From JBBPYC01 sp038200275 (GTDB lineage: Bacteria > Pseudomonadota > Gammaproteobacteria > Burkholderiales > Burkholderiaceae_C): a stretch of 45,816 nucleotides of DNA. Each line of letters opens with the position of its first letter. Within the stretch, counting starts at the first letter, position 1. Position numbers and translations under genes: made by a program. Below the pieces are notes generated by a model. That model was given only the letters and a program-made list of their open reading frames with translations, was not told where the DNA came from and searched no databases. Positions 8,105 through 17,704 of this stretch are shown here, piece by piece. Where the stretch lies: contig JBBPYC010000001.1 of the NCBI GenBank assembly GCA_038200275.1, positions 1 through 45,816 of the forward strand, written 5' to 3'.

Positions 8105-8599
8105 TCATAGCTTCTTGTGTTCACCCATGTTCGGCGGATTGCCGGTGACGGCGGCGGTCGCCATCTTGAACAGCTGGGTCAGCTTGCTCTCCGTCACGTC
8201 CCAATACTCGGCCTGATCGATGTGCACGGCCAACAGCGCAAGGTTGGGGTCCTCCACACCGTCCGGAAACCAGGCCTTGGCCGCAACCGACCAGAGCGCG
8301 CGTTTTTTCTCCATGTCTTCCACGAACGAGGCCGTGCCGGACACCGACACATAGCTGTCGTCGCTCGGGTTCGCGTAAGCCAAGCACGTCTTCGGATCGG
8401 CCTTCAACCGTTGGCAGATCTCGCCGTCGCGCGGGATGAAGAAATAAAGGCGTGAGTCCTCGTCGATGTCCCGGTTTTGCGTGGTCAGCGGGTGGGCGTG
8501 CAGGGCACCACTCTCACTGCGGTGGCTCAGCATGCCGAATTTGGTGTCCTTGATCAGCTTCCAAAGCGTGTCGTGCGAGGCTGAAGTGTCTTTGCTCAT
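8105..8599 (-). CDS. Pyridoxamine 5'-phosphate oxidase-fold protein (general stress protein 26 type)
   Basis: A 164-residue split-barrel flavin-binding protein of the PF16242 type. It shows LWKLIKDTKFGMLSHRS near the N terminus, RLYFFIPRDGEI, and a C-terminal part with ALLAVHIDQAEYWDV and TAAVTGNPPNMGEHKKL, all typical of the general stress protein 26 group. Relatives bind FMN or FAD and have been tied to stress responses rather than B6 synthesis. It stands alone between the Bug gene and the UdgX operon; the preceding 224 bp and following 279 bp hold no recognisable gene. Confidence 0.88.
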   Translation of the reverse strand: MSKDTSASHDTLWKLIKDTKFGMLSHRSESGALHAHPLTTQNRDIDEDSRLYFFIPRDGEICQRLKADPKTCLAYANPSDDSYVSVSGTASFVEDMEKKRALWSVAAKAWFPDGVEDPNLALLAVHIDQAEYWDVTESKLTQLFKMATAAVTGNPPNMGEHKKL

Positions 8600-8878
8600 G
8601 GGTCTTCTCTTTCTAAAAAAACAACGGTTGATCGATGCGACTCATCGGACTTTAGGCGAGACGGTTGCACCTTGAAGGTCGAACGACATCGGCTCATTCG
8701 GTAGGCAAAAACCGACACGATGTCGCGTACGCGATATGTCCATGCAAACGCGATTCACCGGACCCCCCCCCATGCGACCGAAATTCGAACGGCAATTGCA
8801 AGAAATTCCGGACCGCGGCCACATGGACGATTTGCCCATCGCGTGAACCCTCGGCTTCGATGCACAGCAAGACGCCAC

Positions 8879-10567
8879 TCAGGGAGCCAGTGCGGAAACC
8901 ACGGCTGCATCGGCAACTTGATCACCTTCGGCAACGTACGCACCCGCCCGACGCAACAGTTCGACCCAGCGCCGATAGATCGTGTCCATGTCCCCATCCA
9001 CCGTCCGCAGCAACGCGGCTGGATGCTGCACGATCAGCACGGGTCGACCGTCGGCGCGCTCGGCGAGCCATTCGCCCTCGTTGGCGCCGATCGGCACCGC
9101 GCGGCCGAGCAGGCTGCGCGCGGCGGTGGCACCCAGCGCGATCAATGCTTTGGGTTGGACGGCCGCGATCTCGGCCTCCAGCCAGCCCGAGCAGACCGAC
9201 GCCTCGCGCTGGCTTGCGGTCTTGTGGATGCGGCGCTTGCCGCGCAGTTCGTACTTGAAGTGCTTGACCGCGTTGGTCATGTAGAGGCGCTCGGCAGGCC
9301 AGTCCAGGTCGGCCAATGCACGCTTGAGCAGGTTGCCTGCGGGGCCGACGAACGGCCGGCCGGCCAGGTCTTCGCGGTCGCCGGGTTGCTCGCCGACGAG
9401 CATCAGGCGTGCTCGGGCTGCACCGGTGCCCCAGACCATCTGCGTGGCGCCAGCACCGATCGGGCAGGCGCGGCAGCCGCTGGCGCGTTCCGCCAAGCGG
9501 GTGAGCGATTCGGGCTCGGCGCGCAGCAGCCGGATGGTCGCGCGATCGGGCGGCTGGTGCGGATCGGTGGGCATCGAGGCAGCTGCCGCCACTTGCACCT
9601 GCGCCTCGCCGCCGCTGGTGACCTGCTGCGCCACCGCAACGCCGCGCCGACGCACGCGTTCGGTACCGCCGGCCTCCACCATGCGCTGCACGCGCGCAGG
9701 CGCTTCGGCCAGCAGCGGCGCGATCAACTGCGCCTCGGGCAGGTTCTTCCAATAGCGCCTGGGCATCTCTTTTTTCATCGCATCAACTTTCACCCGCGCG
9801 GGATTGAAGATGCTGCCGTAGTAGGCAAGCCAGAGCGCCTCGTCGGCGTCGGCTGCAGGCGCGTCGCGCGGGTCGGCGCCGGGGCCGAACGTGAGCTTCT
9901 TGCGGTCCCAGGCGACGCAAACGCGCGGCGTCAGGATCGCCCATTCGATCGCGGCGAAGCGGCGCACAAAGAACGATGCAACGGCTTCGAGCACGTGATG
10001 GTCGGGCTCGAACCAGGCGACGTGACGCACGGCAGGTTCGCTTGCGGTTTGCGCATTGCCGCCCGACGACGCATCGACCGCGCCATCGACCCGTCCCACC
10101 GCCACCTTGCGAAAGCGCACGAACGCGTGCATCTTGTGCTCTTCACGCCGCACGGCCTTGACCAGGGTGTCCAGCCGCAGCCGGTCGGGGTCGAGCAGGT
10201 CGTGCACGAGGTTGCGGTCCTGATTCAAACGCCAGACCATGCGGTAGATCAGATCGAAACGCAGCGGATCGGCGTGCAGCAACGCGGTCTTGGCACGGTC
10301 GACGAACGACGCGGGCAACGACAGCGCATGGGCTGCAGGCAATGCGCGCGCAAGCATCGCAGGTGCTTCATCGAACAAGCCGACCGACTGCGCTTGGGTA
10401 CCATCGGTCCAGCGCACCTGGCCAGGCGGGGTGCCGGCTTCGACCAGCGCGCGGGCCGCATGGACGAAGCTCTTCCAGTCGATGGGCCCGTCGAGGGCGA
10501 TCGTCTGCGCGACTCCGAAATCGTCCGCTCGCGATGGCGGAGACAGCGAAGCGGCTGCAGTCGTCAT
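8879..10567 (-). CDS. UdgX-type uracil-DNA binding protein fused to a TIGR03915-type DNA-metabolism domain
   Basis: A 562-residue two-part protein. The N-terminal half (about 1-270) resembles the TIGR03915/DUF4130 family that accompanies a radical SAM partner. The C-terminal half (about 340-550) is a family-4-like uracil-DNA glycosylase fold: CPIGAGATQMVWGTG, GEQPGDREDLAGRPFVGPAGN, a KRRIH loop with His448, and the IVQHPAALLR motif. The KRRIH loop is the known UdgX signature, whose His forms a covalent bond with the abasic site after uracil removal. The start at 10567 is the first ATG clear of the upstream gene, 22 bp away. The two genes form a co-transcribed DNA-repair pair. Confidence 0.9.
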   Translation of the reverse strand: MTTAAASLSPPSRADDFGVAQTIALDGPIDWKSFVHAARALVEAGTPPGQVRWTDGTQAQSVGLFDEAPAMLARALPAAHALSLPASFVDRAKTALLHADPLRFDLIYRMVWRLNQDRNLVHDLLDPDRLRLDTLVKAVRREEHKMHAFVRFRKVAVGRVDGAVDASSGGNAQTASEPAVRHVAWFEPDHHVLEAVASFFVRRFAAIEWAILTPRVCVAWDRKKLTFGPGADPRDAPAADADEALWLAYYGSIFNPARVKVDAMKKEMPRRYWKNLPEAQLIAPLLAEAPARVQRMVEAGGTERVRRRGVAVAQQVTSGGEAQVQVAAAASMPTDPHQPPDRATIRLLRAEPESLTRLAERASGCRACPIGAGATQMVWGTGAARARLMLVGEQPGDREDLAGRPFVGPAGNLLKRALADLDWPAERLYMTNAVKHFKYELRGKRRIHKTASQREASVCSGWLEAEIAAVQPKALIALGATAARSLLGRAVPIGANEGEWLAERADGRPVLIVQHPAALLRTVDGDMDTIYRRWVELLRRAGAYVAEGDQVADAAVVSALAP

Positions 10568-10589
10568 CAGCACCCCAAGTACGGCGCGC

Positions 10590-11861
10590 TCAAAACAACG
10601 ATTGCTGCTGCTGCGCGGCCGCGCGCGGCGCGGACAATCTGCGCAGCAGGCCATCGGCATCGTGCTCGCGCGGCTTGTGGTCGAGCAGTTCGACGAACGG
10701 CAGCACTTTGGACAGCGGCGCCTTGAGGCGGCGCAGGTCTTCCATGCGCAAACGACGCACCCGGCGCGCTGCGAGCAGCCGCTCCACCGAACGCGCACCC
10801 AGGCCCGGCACCCGCAGCAGCATTTCTTTCGGCGCGCGGTTCAAATCGACCGGAAAGCGCGCGCGGTGCGCCAAGGCCCAGGCCATCTTCGGGTCGACAT
10901 CGAGCGACAGCATGCCAGTGGGCTCGGTCACGATCTCGTGCTGCTCGAAGCCGTAAAAACGCAGCAGCCAGTCGGCCTGATAGAGCCGGTGCTCGCGCAT
11001 CATCGGTGCGGCGATCAGCGGCAGCGCAGCGGTCGAATCGGGGATCGGGCTGAACGCAGAGTAGTAGACGCGTTTGAGTTGATAGGACCCGTACAGCGTC
11101 GCGCTGGCCGACAGGATCGTGCGGTCGTCGGACGCGTCGGCGCCGACGATCATCTGCGTGCTCTGGCCGGCCGGAGCGAAGCGCGGCACGCGCGCGCGCG
11201 AAGGGGCCGCGTTCGCAATCGAACGCACCTTGGTCGCGTCGGCCCTGGCTTCCTTGTTGTCGTCGAGCTGGATGCGGATGCGCGCCATCGATCGTTTGAT
11301 GGCGCCTTCGTCTTTTTCCGGCGCCAACGTGGCCAACGATTCGCGCGTGGGCAGCTCGACGTTGATGCTCAGGCGGTCCGCGTACTGGCCGGCTTTGAGG
11401 ATCAGCGCCTCGCTTGCATCGGGAATGGTTTTCAAGTGGATGTAGCCGCGGAAGTTGTGCTCTTCGCGCAGCACACGCGCGACCTCGATCACCTGCTCCA
11501 TCGTGTAGTCGGGGCTGCGCATGATGCCGGAGCTTAAGAAAAGCCCTTCGATCACGTTGCGGCGATAAAAATCAAGCGTCAGGTTCACCACTTCCTGCAC
11601 CGAGAAACGCGCGCGCTCGACATTGCTCGATTCGCGATTCACGCAGTATTTGCAGTCGTAGGTGCACCAGTTGGTCAGCAGCACCTTGAGCAGCGAGATG
11701 CAGCGACCGTCGGGCGCATAGCTGTGGCAAATGCCCGAGCCCTCGGTGCTGCCCAACCCCTTGCCGTCGGCCGAATCGCGCTTGGACGTGCCGCTGGATG
11801 CGCACGAGGCGTCGTACTTCGCGGCGTCGGCCAGGATCGTAAGTTTGCGTTTGAGATCCAT
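10590..11861 (-). CDS. Radical SAM protein, putative DNA modification/repair (TIGR03916 type)
   Basis: A 423-residue radical SAM protein. The 4Fe-4S cluster motif is CTYDCKYC (Cys66, Cys70, Cys73; spacing CX3CX2C), preceded by GICHSYAPDGRCISLLKVL. The C terminus carries a helix-hairpin-helix-like segment (RAPKEMLLRVPGLGARSVERL) that suggests DNA contact. I chose ATG 11861 (MDLKRKLTILADAAKYD), which matches family N termini; the longer frame upstream lacks similarity. It is directly upstream of the UdgX fusion in the same direction. This pair is conserved in many bacteria, but the reaction performed on DNA is not established. Confidence 0.88.
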   Translation of the reverse strand: MDLKRKLTILADAAKYDASCASSGTSKRDSADGKGLGSTEGSGICHSYAPDGRCISLLKVLLTNWCTYDCKYCVNRESSNVERARFSVQEVVNLTLDFYRRNVIEGLFLSSGIMRSPDYTMEQVIEVARVLREEHNFRGYIHLKTIPDASEALILKAGQYADRLSINVELPTRESLATLAPEKDEGAIKRSMARIRIQLDDNKEARADATKVRSIANAAPSRARVPRFAPAGQSTQMIVGADASDDRTILSASATLYGSYQLKRVYYSAFSPIPDSTAALPLIAAPMMREHRLYQADWLLRFYGFEQHEIVTEPTGMLSLDVDPKMAWALAHRARFPVDLNRAPKEMLLRVPGLGARSVERLLAARRVRRLRMEDLRRLKAPLSKVLPFVELLDHKPREHDADGLLRRLSAPRAAAQQQQSLF

Positions 11862-12241
11862 GGCTGTGATTTTATCCAGTTCGGGCGGTTTTGTCCGAGC
11901 GTATGCGGCGTTTCCCCTGCCTGGATTGATGGCAAGAACGTGGCCCACGCAGTGCGTTCAGATGGGATGGCAAAACGTGCTGCTTGAGCGTCTGAATACA
12001 GGCATTGAGGTCGCGCAATCCGGCTCGGCGAGGCCCGTGGAGGCGATGGTGGGCCATTCCGTGCGCGCAGCGCAGCCAGCACACCGGGTGGCCGGGCACA
12101 TCAACCCGCTGGCCCTCGCAATCGAGTTATGGTTTGCAGCGCCGAAGCCGCATCGGCGCTCCGTCAATGCGTTCGATCAACCGCTTGGTGTAGATCGATC
12201 TGAGCGGCCAATGCACGGACACTGGCAGCGTTCCGCCGTCG
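11862..12241. other. 380-bp gap without a recognisable gene
   Basis: Short open frames exist on both strands, but none matches a family I recognise. It should hold the promoter of the radical SAM/UdgX operon (reading left) and the 3' end of the EEP gene. It could contain decayed coding sequence. Confidence 0.4.
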
Positions 12242-13315
12242 TCACGGCGTTGGCACTTCCGCCTGTCCAACGTTCTGCTCAGCGGCATCTTCTTCGGCCC
12301 GCGCGCGGTCTTCTGCATCGGCGTCAATGCCTTCCTGGCCCACGCCGTCGGCCGGCGTGAACCAGATTTCGGCAAGCAGCGGGAAGTGGTCGGAGCCGAT
12401 TGAAGGCAACCGCTCGATCTTGCCGATCGTGAAGTGCGCCGAATGAAACAGATGGTCAAGCGGCCAGCGCAGGAACGGATACTGCGCGTGGAACGTATTG
12501 AACATGCCGCGGCCCACGCGCGGGTCGAGCAGCCCGCTCAGCTTGCGAAACAACCGGGTGGTGGACGACCACGCGACGTCGTTCAGATCGCCCGTCACGA
12601 TGATCGGTGCGTCCTGCCCAGCGATGCTGCGCGCAACCACCACGAGTTCGGCGTCGCGCTCGCTGGAAGACTCGTTCTCACTCGGACTCGGCGGCGCCGG
12701 GTGCAGGCAGTGCACCCGAATCGCGTGGCCCGATCGCAGCCGCACGCGCATGTGCATCGACGGCTTGTCCGGCTCGACCAGGTAGGCGATCTGTGGCGCC
12801 TCCAGCGGCAGGCGGGAATACACATGCATGCCGTAGAGGTTGTCCAACGGGCATTTGATGCTGTAGGGCATGTCGGGCAGCAGGGTGTCGAGCTGCCCCT
12901 GCCACCAGTCGTCGGTCTCCAGCGTGACCAGCAAGTCGGGCTCACGGGTGCGCACCAGGTGCAGCAGCTTGTCCGCATCGCGGTTCGTGCCGAGCACGTT
13001 GGACGTGATGATGCGCAGCCGGCGCTGTTCGTCGGGGCTGTCGGCGGGCCGCACTTCGGTAGGCCACAGCTGCGTGTACGGCAAGATCCACCACGCCTGC
13101 CAGGCCAGGCAGGGCAGCGCGATCGCCAGCAGCCCCCAGCCAGCCGGCCGCTGCAACCCCAGCCAGATGTCGGCGCCGATCAGCAGCACCGCCAGTACCG
13201 CGAGCTGCAGTCTCGGGAAATCCATGCTGCGCACCACCCAGTGCTTCTGCCGCAACAACGGCAGCAGCGTCAGCACCAGCAACACGGCGGTGGCGAACCC
13301 CAGCCCGATCAGCAT
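12242..13315 (-). CDS. Membrane-anchored endonuclease/exonuclease/phosphatase-family protein
   Basis: A 357-residue protein with two or three N-terminal hydrophobic segments (about 1-20, 38-55 and 60-80) followed by an EEP domain. Catalytic-type motifs are present in order: ITSNVLGTN, LLVTLETDDWW, IIVTGDLNDVAWS and the terminal IGSDHFPLLAEI (Asp-His pair). The layout matches membrane-tethered EEP proteins (PF03372), which may cleave phosphodiesters of nucleic acids or lipids outside the membrane. The C-terminal tail of about 35 residues is acidic and low in complexity. It appears monocistronic. The substrate cannot be predicted. Confidence 0.85.
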   Translation of the reverse strand: MLIGLGFATAVLLVLTLLPLLRQKHWVVRSMDFPRLQLAVLAVLLIGADIWLGLQRPAGWGLLAIALPCLAWQAWWILPYTQLWPTEVRPADSPDEQRRLRIITSNVLGTNRDADKLLHLVRTREPDLLVTLETDDWWQGQLDTLLPDMPYSIKCPLDNLYGMHVYSRLPLEAPQIAYLVEPDKPSMHMRVRLRSGHAIRVHCLHPAPPSPSENESSSERDAELVVVARSIAGQDAPIIVTGDLNDVAWSSTTRLFRKLSGLLDPRVGRGMFNTFHAQYPFLRWPLDHLFHSAHFTIGKIERLPSIGSDHFPLLAEIWFTPADGVGQEGIDADAEDRARAEEDAAEQNVGQAEVPTP

Positions 13316-13512
13316 CGGGCGGATTGATGGTGGCCGTGGCGGTGGCGGTGGCGGACTCGAACGGTGTGCAAGGTGGGGCTGGTAGTAATCGGTGGCATCA
13401 CGGGGATGCTAACCCGCCACCCGGCGCGGCCTTGTCGGTAGCAGCCAAGCCGACGCGGCAAATGTCGCAGGGCTGGCGACCTGAGCGGGGCCCGGCCGCT
13501 TGTCCGCAACCG

Positions 13513-14352
13513 TCACCCTTCTTCGTCGTTCAGCAGCGCCTGCGCGTCGTCGTCGAAGCCGGGCATCGGTTGCGCCTTGGCCAGCGCGAGCCAGACTGCG
13601 AACGGCAGGCGCGGCACTATGCGCCGCACCGCCGCGCGCGCGACCTCAAGCCGTTCGCCGCAGTCGATCAACACGCCGCACTCAAGCGGAATTTCGTTCG
13701 GCGACGCAATCGGCCGGTCTTTCGCATCCCGGCCCAGCACATACCAGCACTCGCCGCCGAGGTCGAGGTACGCAGCGCGCTTGTCCGGCTTCCTCAAGTC
13801 GCCCAGCAGATCGGCGCGGCTGACTTTCACTTCGTGCACAACCGGCTGTGCATACGCCTCCACACTGGTGTTGCGGATCGAAAACACGTCCGGCTTGGCA
13901 ATGCACCAGCGCATCGGCGTTTTTGACGGCAGCGGTTGCTCGGCCCAACCGCCTTCGCTGGCCAGCGCCATCAGCGCAGTCGGCACCACAGCAGACACCG
14001 CGCCGGCTGCCGGAACCTGCGCGCGCAGGCTCAGCTCGCGCCAGACGATGCGCCCGGCGCGCAGCATCTCGCGGGCGACCTTGAGGGCCAGCCGCTCATG
14101 ATTCGTGCGAACCGCGCGGTTCGCCGCCAGCGTTTGCGACAACCGCGTGATGCCGGCGTCTGTCAGGCGCAAGGTTTCCCGGCCGGCCGCGTCGCGCACA
14201 CGCTCCAGCAGGCCGGCGGCCAGCAGTTCGACTTCGACCATGTCATGACACGGCCAGCCGGCGGAGCGGTACACCTCACGCAGCCGCCGCATGTGATAGC
14301 GGCCGAGCACGACGACAGCCGGCTCGGCAGGAGTGGGCAGGGAAAGCGTCAT
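13513..14352 (-). CDS. PD-(D/E)XK nuclease-like protein (MmcB-like fold, function unknown)
   Basis: A 279-residue cytosolic protein. The N-terminal part (about 1-90) has winged-helix character (YHMRRLREVYRSAGWP, LTDAGITRL). The C-terminal part contains KPDVFSIRN, then VHEVKVSRADLLGDLRK, then KRAAYLDLGGECWYVL. This D...ExK arrangement followed by SRADxxxD is typical of MmcB-type PD-(D/E)XK nuclease-like proteins. I chose ATG 14352 rather than an upstream ATG because the preceding residues look non-coding. A restriction- or repair-type nuclease joined to a DNA-binding winged helix is the best reading, with moderate certainty. Confidence 0.65.
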   Translation of the reverse strand: MTLSLPTPAEPAVVVLGRYHMRRLREVYRSAGWPCHDMVEVELLAAGLLERVRDAAGRETLRLTDAGITRLSQTLAANRAVRTNHERLALKVAREMLRAGRIVWRELSLRAQVPAAGAVSAVVPTALMALASEGGWAEQPLPSKTPMRWCIAKPDVFSIRNTSVEAYAQPVVHEVKVSRADLLGDLRKPDKRAAYLDLGGECWYVLGRDAKDRPIASPNEIPLECGVLIDCGERLEVARAAVRRIVPRLPFAVWLALAKAQPMPGFDDDAQALLNDEEG

Positions 14353-14700
14353 CCGAGAGGAATGGGCAGAAAAGAAAGGAAGCAAAGAAGCAAAGAGAAC
14401 GCGAATCGATCCACCACGCGGACCACGTGCGCCGCGTGGTGCACCGGTGGGTTAAGGAACGCCGATGATCGCCCAAGTCGGCAGCCGGGGGATGGCCGAG
14501 GTGAATGGATTGCCCGACCGGCCAGAGGTTCTGCTGCGTGGTCGAGCGTTCGAGTCGTCGAGCGCTGGTGCACTCAAGCGCTCAACCGCATCTCACGTGG
14601 GTTGAGACGAAGCAACCACGGCCATTGCCGGCTGCCGCTGTGTCTCGCCACGGCGGTCCCAACGCACATCGGTCAGCATCCGGCCCACCTGCGGCCGAAC
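14353..14700. other. 348-bp gap, nothing recognised
   Basis: It lies between the start of the PD-(D/E)XK-like gene and the stop of the GGDEF gene. No coding sequence, repeat or RNA was recognised. The right part must hold the promoter of the PD-(D/E)XK-like gene. Confidence 0.4.
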
Positions 14701-15702
14701 TCAGGCGCGATCAACCTCCACGGCAACCCCGCCGCGGCGCTGGCTTTTTTCCTCGTACATTCGCTGGTCGGCGGTCTGCCAAGCCGCCTGCAGCCCGCCC
14801 GCCACGTCCCGCGCCGCGAATCCGATTGAGGCGTTGATGCCTGTGTCCTGCAAGGCAGCGCGCACGCGATCGGCCAGCGCCTGCGCGCCGGCTGTGTCGC
14901 ATTCGATGCCGAGCACGCCGAACTCGTCGCCGCCGATACGTGCGACGACGTCGATCTCGCGCGCTGCCGCACGCAGCGCGCGACCGATGCGCTCGATCAG
15001 CCGGTCGCCGGCAGCGTGACCGTGCTGGTCGTTGATGAACTTGAGCCCATCCAGATCGATCACCAGCACCGCAGCGGGGTGGCTATGACGGCGGCAGCGT
15101 TCTTCTTCGGCTGCAAGCAGCCGGTCCCAGGCCCGGCGGTTGAACAGTCCCGACAGCGCATCGGTCTGTGCTTCGATGCGCAGCCGCTCGTAGCGCCGCG
15201 CAACGGTTTCTTGCAAGCGCTCAGCCTGCAGCAGGCTGCTGAGCAGCCGCCCCAGCAGTTCAAGCAGCGATTGCTCGGCCACCAATTGCGCGGGCTGGAT
15301 CTGCTTGTCGATCGCGCACATCGTGCCCAGCACCTCGCCTTCCATGCTGCACAGTGGCAGCCCGATGTAGGCGCCGATCGGGCGTTGCTGCGCTGCAGCC
15401 GCCACCGCGTAGCCGGCAACCGCGTGCACGTCGGGCGCGATGTTCGGACCGTTGCCAAGCACCATCTGTCGGCAGATCGAGTCCGGCCAGGAAAGTACGG
15501 CGCCGTCCGTCACGCCGTGGCTGTGATCCAGCGCGTGCAGCACGATTTGCCGGTCGTCGCTCACGCGGGTCACCATCCACACATCAAACCCCAACCGTGC
15601 GCGCAGCAGCCGCAACACGTCCATGACGGCTGTGCTGAAGCTCGCATACGGCAATGCGGTGGTCGGGCGCAGTGGCAAATCGGCTGAGGCTGGTGGTTCC
15701 AT
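14701..15702 (-). CDS. GAF-GGDEF diguanylate cyclase
   Basis: A 333-residue soluble protein. A GAF-like sensor domain covers about residues 20-160 (SICRQMVLGNGPNIAPDV, YIGLPL, GTMCAIDK), followed by a short coiled linker and a GGDEF domain from about 175. The active-site motif GGDEF is intact (257-261), and the inhibitory I-site RxxD (Arg248-Asp251) sits five residues before it, so the enzyme should make cyclic di-GMP and be subject to product inhibition. There is no transmembrane segment or EAL domain. It is divergent from the FMN oxidoreductase across about 250 bp; the GAF ligand is unknown. Confidence 0.92.
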   Translation of the reverse strand: MEPPASADLPLRPTTALPYASFSTAVMDVLRLLRARLGFDVWMVTRVSDDRQIVLHALDHSHGVTDGAVLSWPDSICRQMVLGNGPNIAPDVHAVAGYAVAAAAQQRPIGAYIGLPLCSMEGEVLGTMCAIDKQIQPAQLVAEQSLLELLGRLLSSLLQAERLQETVARRYERLRIEAQTDALSGLFNRRAWDRLLAAEEERCRRHSHPAAVLVIDLDGLKFINDQHGHAAGDRLIERIGRALRAAAREIDVVARIGGDEFGVLGIECDTAGAQALADRVRAALQDTGINASIGFAARDVAGGLQAAWQTADQRMYEEKSQRRGGVAVEVDRA

Positions 15703-15951
15703 CGGGTGCTAACGTTTGGTATGTGACGCGTGGGCGGGTTTAATTCAACCGCGCTGCGTCAGCAGGGGTCCGTGATCCCATGTCAAATTGGACCGCTGAG
15801 GCCGTTTCCAACGGTTGCCGGATGCAGCAACGGTGCGCGGTTTCAGTGGTTTGACGATTTCCAGGTTAGCCCGGATCGACGGGTTGACTCGGGCAGCATT
15901 GTCAGGTCACCACCGGCGTGCCGGCATCCATCACGAAGGACATACACCACC

Positions 15952-17607
15952 ATGCGGACCGCCAACGAACGGCTCTACCCCTATCGCTACACCGTGTTTG
16001 CGCTGTGTGCGCTGGCATTGCTGGGCACCGCCGCGGGGTGGCTATGGCTCGACGTTTCGGTGCCGTGGCCGGTGCTGTTTGCCTTGCTCGTCCTGCTAGG
16101 AATTTACGACTTGTTGCAAAAGCAACATGCGGTGCTGCGCAACTATCCGGTGATCGGACACATGCGGTTCCTGCTCGAGACGATCCGCCCGGAAATCCGC
16201 CAATACTTCATCGAATCCGACACCGACGCGGCACCCTTCTCACGCGCCCAGCGCTCACTGGTCTATCAACGCGCCAAGGGCGAATCGGACTACCGGCCGT
16301 TCGGCTCGCAGCTCGACGTGGAGAGCGACGGCTACGAGTGGATCAACCATTCGATGACGCCGACCCGGCTGGCCTCGCACGACTTTCGCATTGCGATCGG
16401 CATGCCGGTGAAGGGCCGTGAGCCGCGCCCGGGGGACTGCACGCAGCCGTATGAGGCCAGCGTGTTCAACATCTCGGCGATGAGCTTCGGCTCGCTGTCG
16501 GGCAATGCGATCCAGGCACTGAACCAGGGCGCCAAGCTCGGCGGCTTCGCGCACGACACCGGCGAAGGCTCGGTCTCCCGGCACCACCGCAAGCATGGCG
16601 GCGACCTGATCTGGGAAGTGGCTTCCGGCTACTTCGGCTGCCGAAACGACGACGGCACGTTCAATGCGGACAAGTTTCAGGCGAACGCGACTGACCCGCA
16701 GGTCAAGATGATCGAGTTGAAGCTGAGCCAGGGCGCCAAGCCGGGCCAGGGCGGCGTGTTGCCGGGCTCCAAGGTCACGGCGGAGATTGCCGAGGCGCGC
16801 GGCATCCCGATCGGCGTGACCTGCATCTCGCCGCCGAGCCACAGTGCATTTGGCTCTCCCATCGAGCTGCTGCAGTTCATCGAGCGGCTGCGCGCGCTGT
16901 CCGGCGGCAAGCCGGTCGGCTTCAAACTCTGCATCGGCCACCCGTGGGAATGGTTCGGTATCGTCAAAGCCATGCGGGAGACCGACATCACGCCCGACTT
17001 CATCGTGGTGGACGGCTCCGAAGGGGGCACCGGCGCAGCCCCGGTCGAGTTCATCGACCACGTCGGCGTGCCGCTGCAGGAAGGCCTGACGCTGGTGCAC
17101 AACACGCTGGTCGGTGCCGATCTGCGCGACCGCATCAGGGTCGGCTGCGCGGGCAAGGTGATCAGCGCATTCGACATCGCGCGTCTCATGGCCATGGGCG
17201 CCGACTGGTGCAACAGCGCGCGCGGCTTCATGTTTGCGATCGGCTGCATCCAGGCGCAGACCTGCCACACCGGCAACTGCCCAACCGGCGTGACCACGCA
17301 AGACCCGATGCGCCAGCAGGCGTTGGTGGTGCCCGACAAGGCCGAGCGCGTACATCAATTTCATGAACGCACGCTGCTGGCGCTGCGGCACCTGGTGCAG
17401 GCCGCAGGGCTCGATCATCCGAACCAGATCACGCCGCACCACATCGTGCGCCGCATCGATGAGAACAACGTGCGGTCGTTGTCCAACCTGCTGCCGCAGG
17501 TCGTGCGCGGCGCGTTGCTGCAGGCCGACTTGAGCAAGCAGCATCACATCTACCGGCACTACTGGAAGCAGGCGCGCACCGACCGGTTTGCGCTGGCGGT
17601 GGAGTGA
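15952..17607 (+). CDS. FMN-binding glutamate synthase-family protein, membrane-anchored
   Basis: A 551-residue protein made of two N-terminal transmembrane segments (about 12-55) and a GltB-type FMN barrel (PF01645). Characteristic stretches are MSFGSLSGNAIQALNQGAK, GEGSVSRHHRKHGGDLIWE, KPGQGGVLPG, and the cysteine cluster C432-x5-C438-x4-C443 that matches the 3Fe-4S site of glutamate synthases. It lacks the glutaminase domain, so it is not a full glutamate synthase; stand-alone members have no firmly established reaction. ATG 15952 follows a GAAGGA ribosome-binding site; the longer upstream frame is unlikely to be translated. Confidence 0.88.
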   Translation: MRTANERLYPYRYTVFALCALALLGTAAGWLWLDVSVPWPVLFALLVLLGIYDLLQKQHAVLRNYPVIGHMRFLLETIRPEIRQYFIESDTDAAPFSRAQRSLVYQRAKGESDYRPFGSQLDVESDGYEWINHSMTPTRLASHDFRIAIGMPVKGREPRPGDCTQPYEASVFNISAMSFGSLSGNAIQALNQGAKLGGFAHDTGEGSVSRHHRKHGGDLIWEVASGYFGCRNDDGTFNADKFQANATDPQVKMIELKLSQGAKPGQGGVLPGSKVTAEIAEARGIPIGVTCISPPSHSAFGSPIELLQFIERLRALSGGKPVGFKLCIGHPWEWFGIVKAMRETDITPDFIVVDGSEGGTGAAPVEFIDHVGVPLQEGLTLVHNTLVGADLRDRIRVGCAGKVISAFDIARLMAMGADWCNSARGFMFAIGCIQAQTCHTGNCPTGVTTQDPMRQQALVVPDKAERVHQFHERTLLALRHLVQAAGLDHPNQITPHHIVRRIDENNVRSLSNLLPQVVRGALLQADLSKQHHIYRHYWKQARTDRFALAVE

Positions 17608-17704
17608 TGCAGTCATGACGCGGCCGCCACGCCGGTTTCGAAACCGACATGGGCTGCATCGGTAAGCTGCCTGCAGGAGACCCGTCGAGACAGCCGCTGC
17701 AACG

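Noticed and set aside
8763..8771. Nine-C tract
   Set aside because: It lies in a gap with no nearby start codon of a real gene; no role visible.
8720..10726. Long plus-strand open frame opposite the UdgX gene
   Set aside because: Shadow frame; all recognisable motifs are on the minus strand.
13324..15687. Long open frames opposite the PD-(D/E)XK-like and GGDEF genes
   Set aside because: They are Arg/Ala/His-rich mirror frames of real genes, typical for high-GC DNA, without family motifs.
16255..17616. Long minus-strand open frame opposite the FMN oxidoreductase
   Set aside because: Shadow frame with biased His/Arg composition and no motif.
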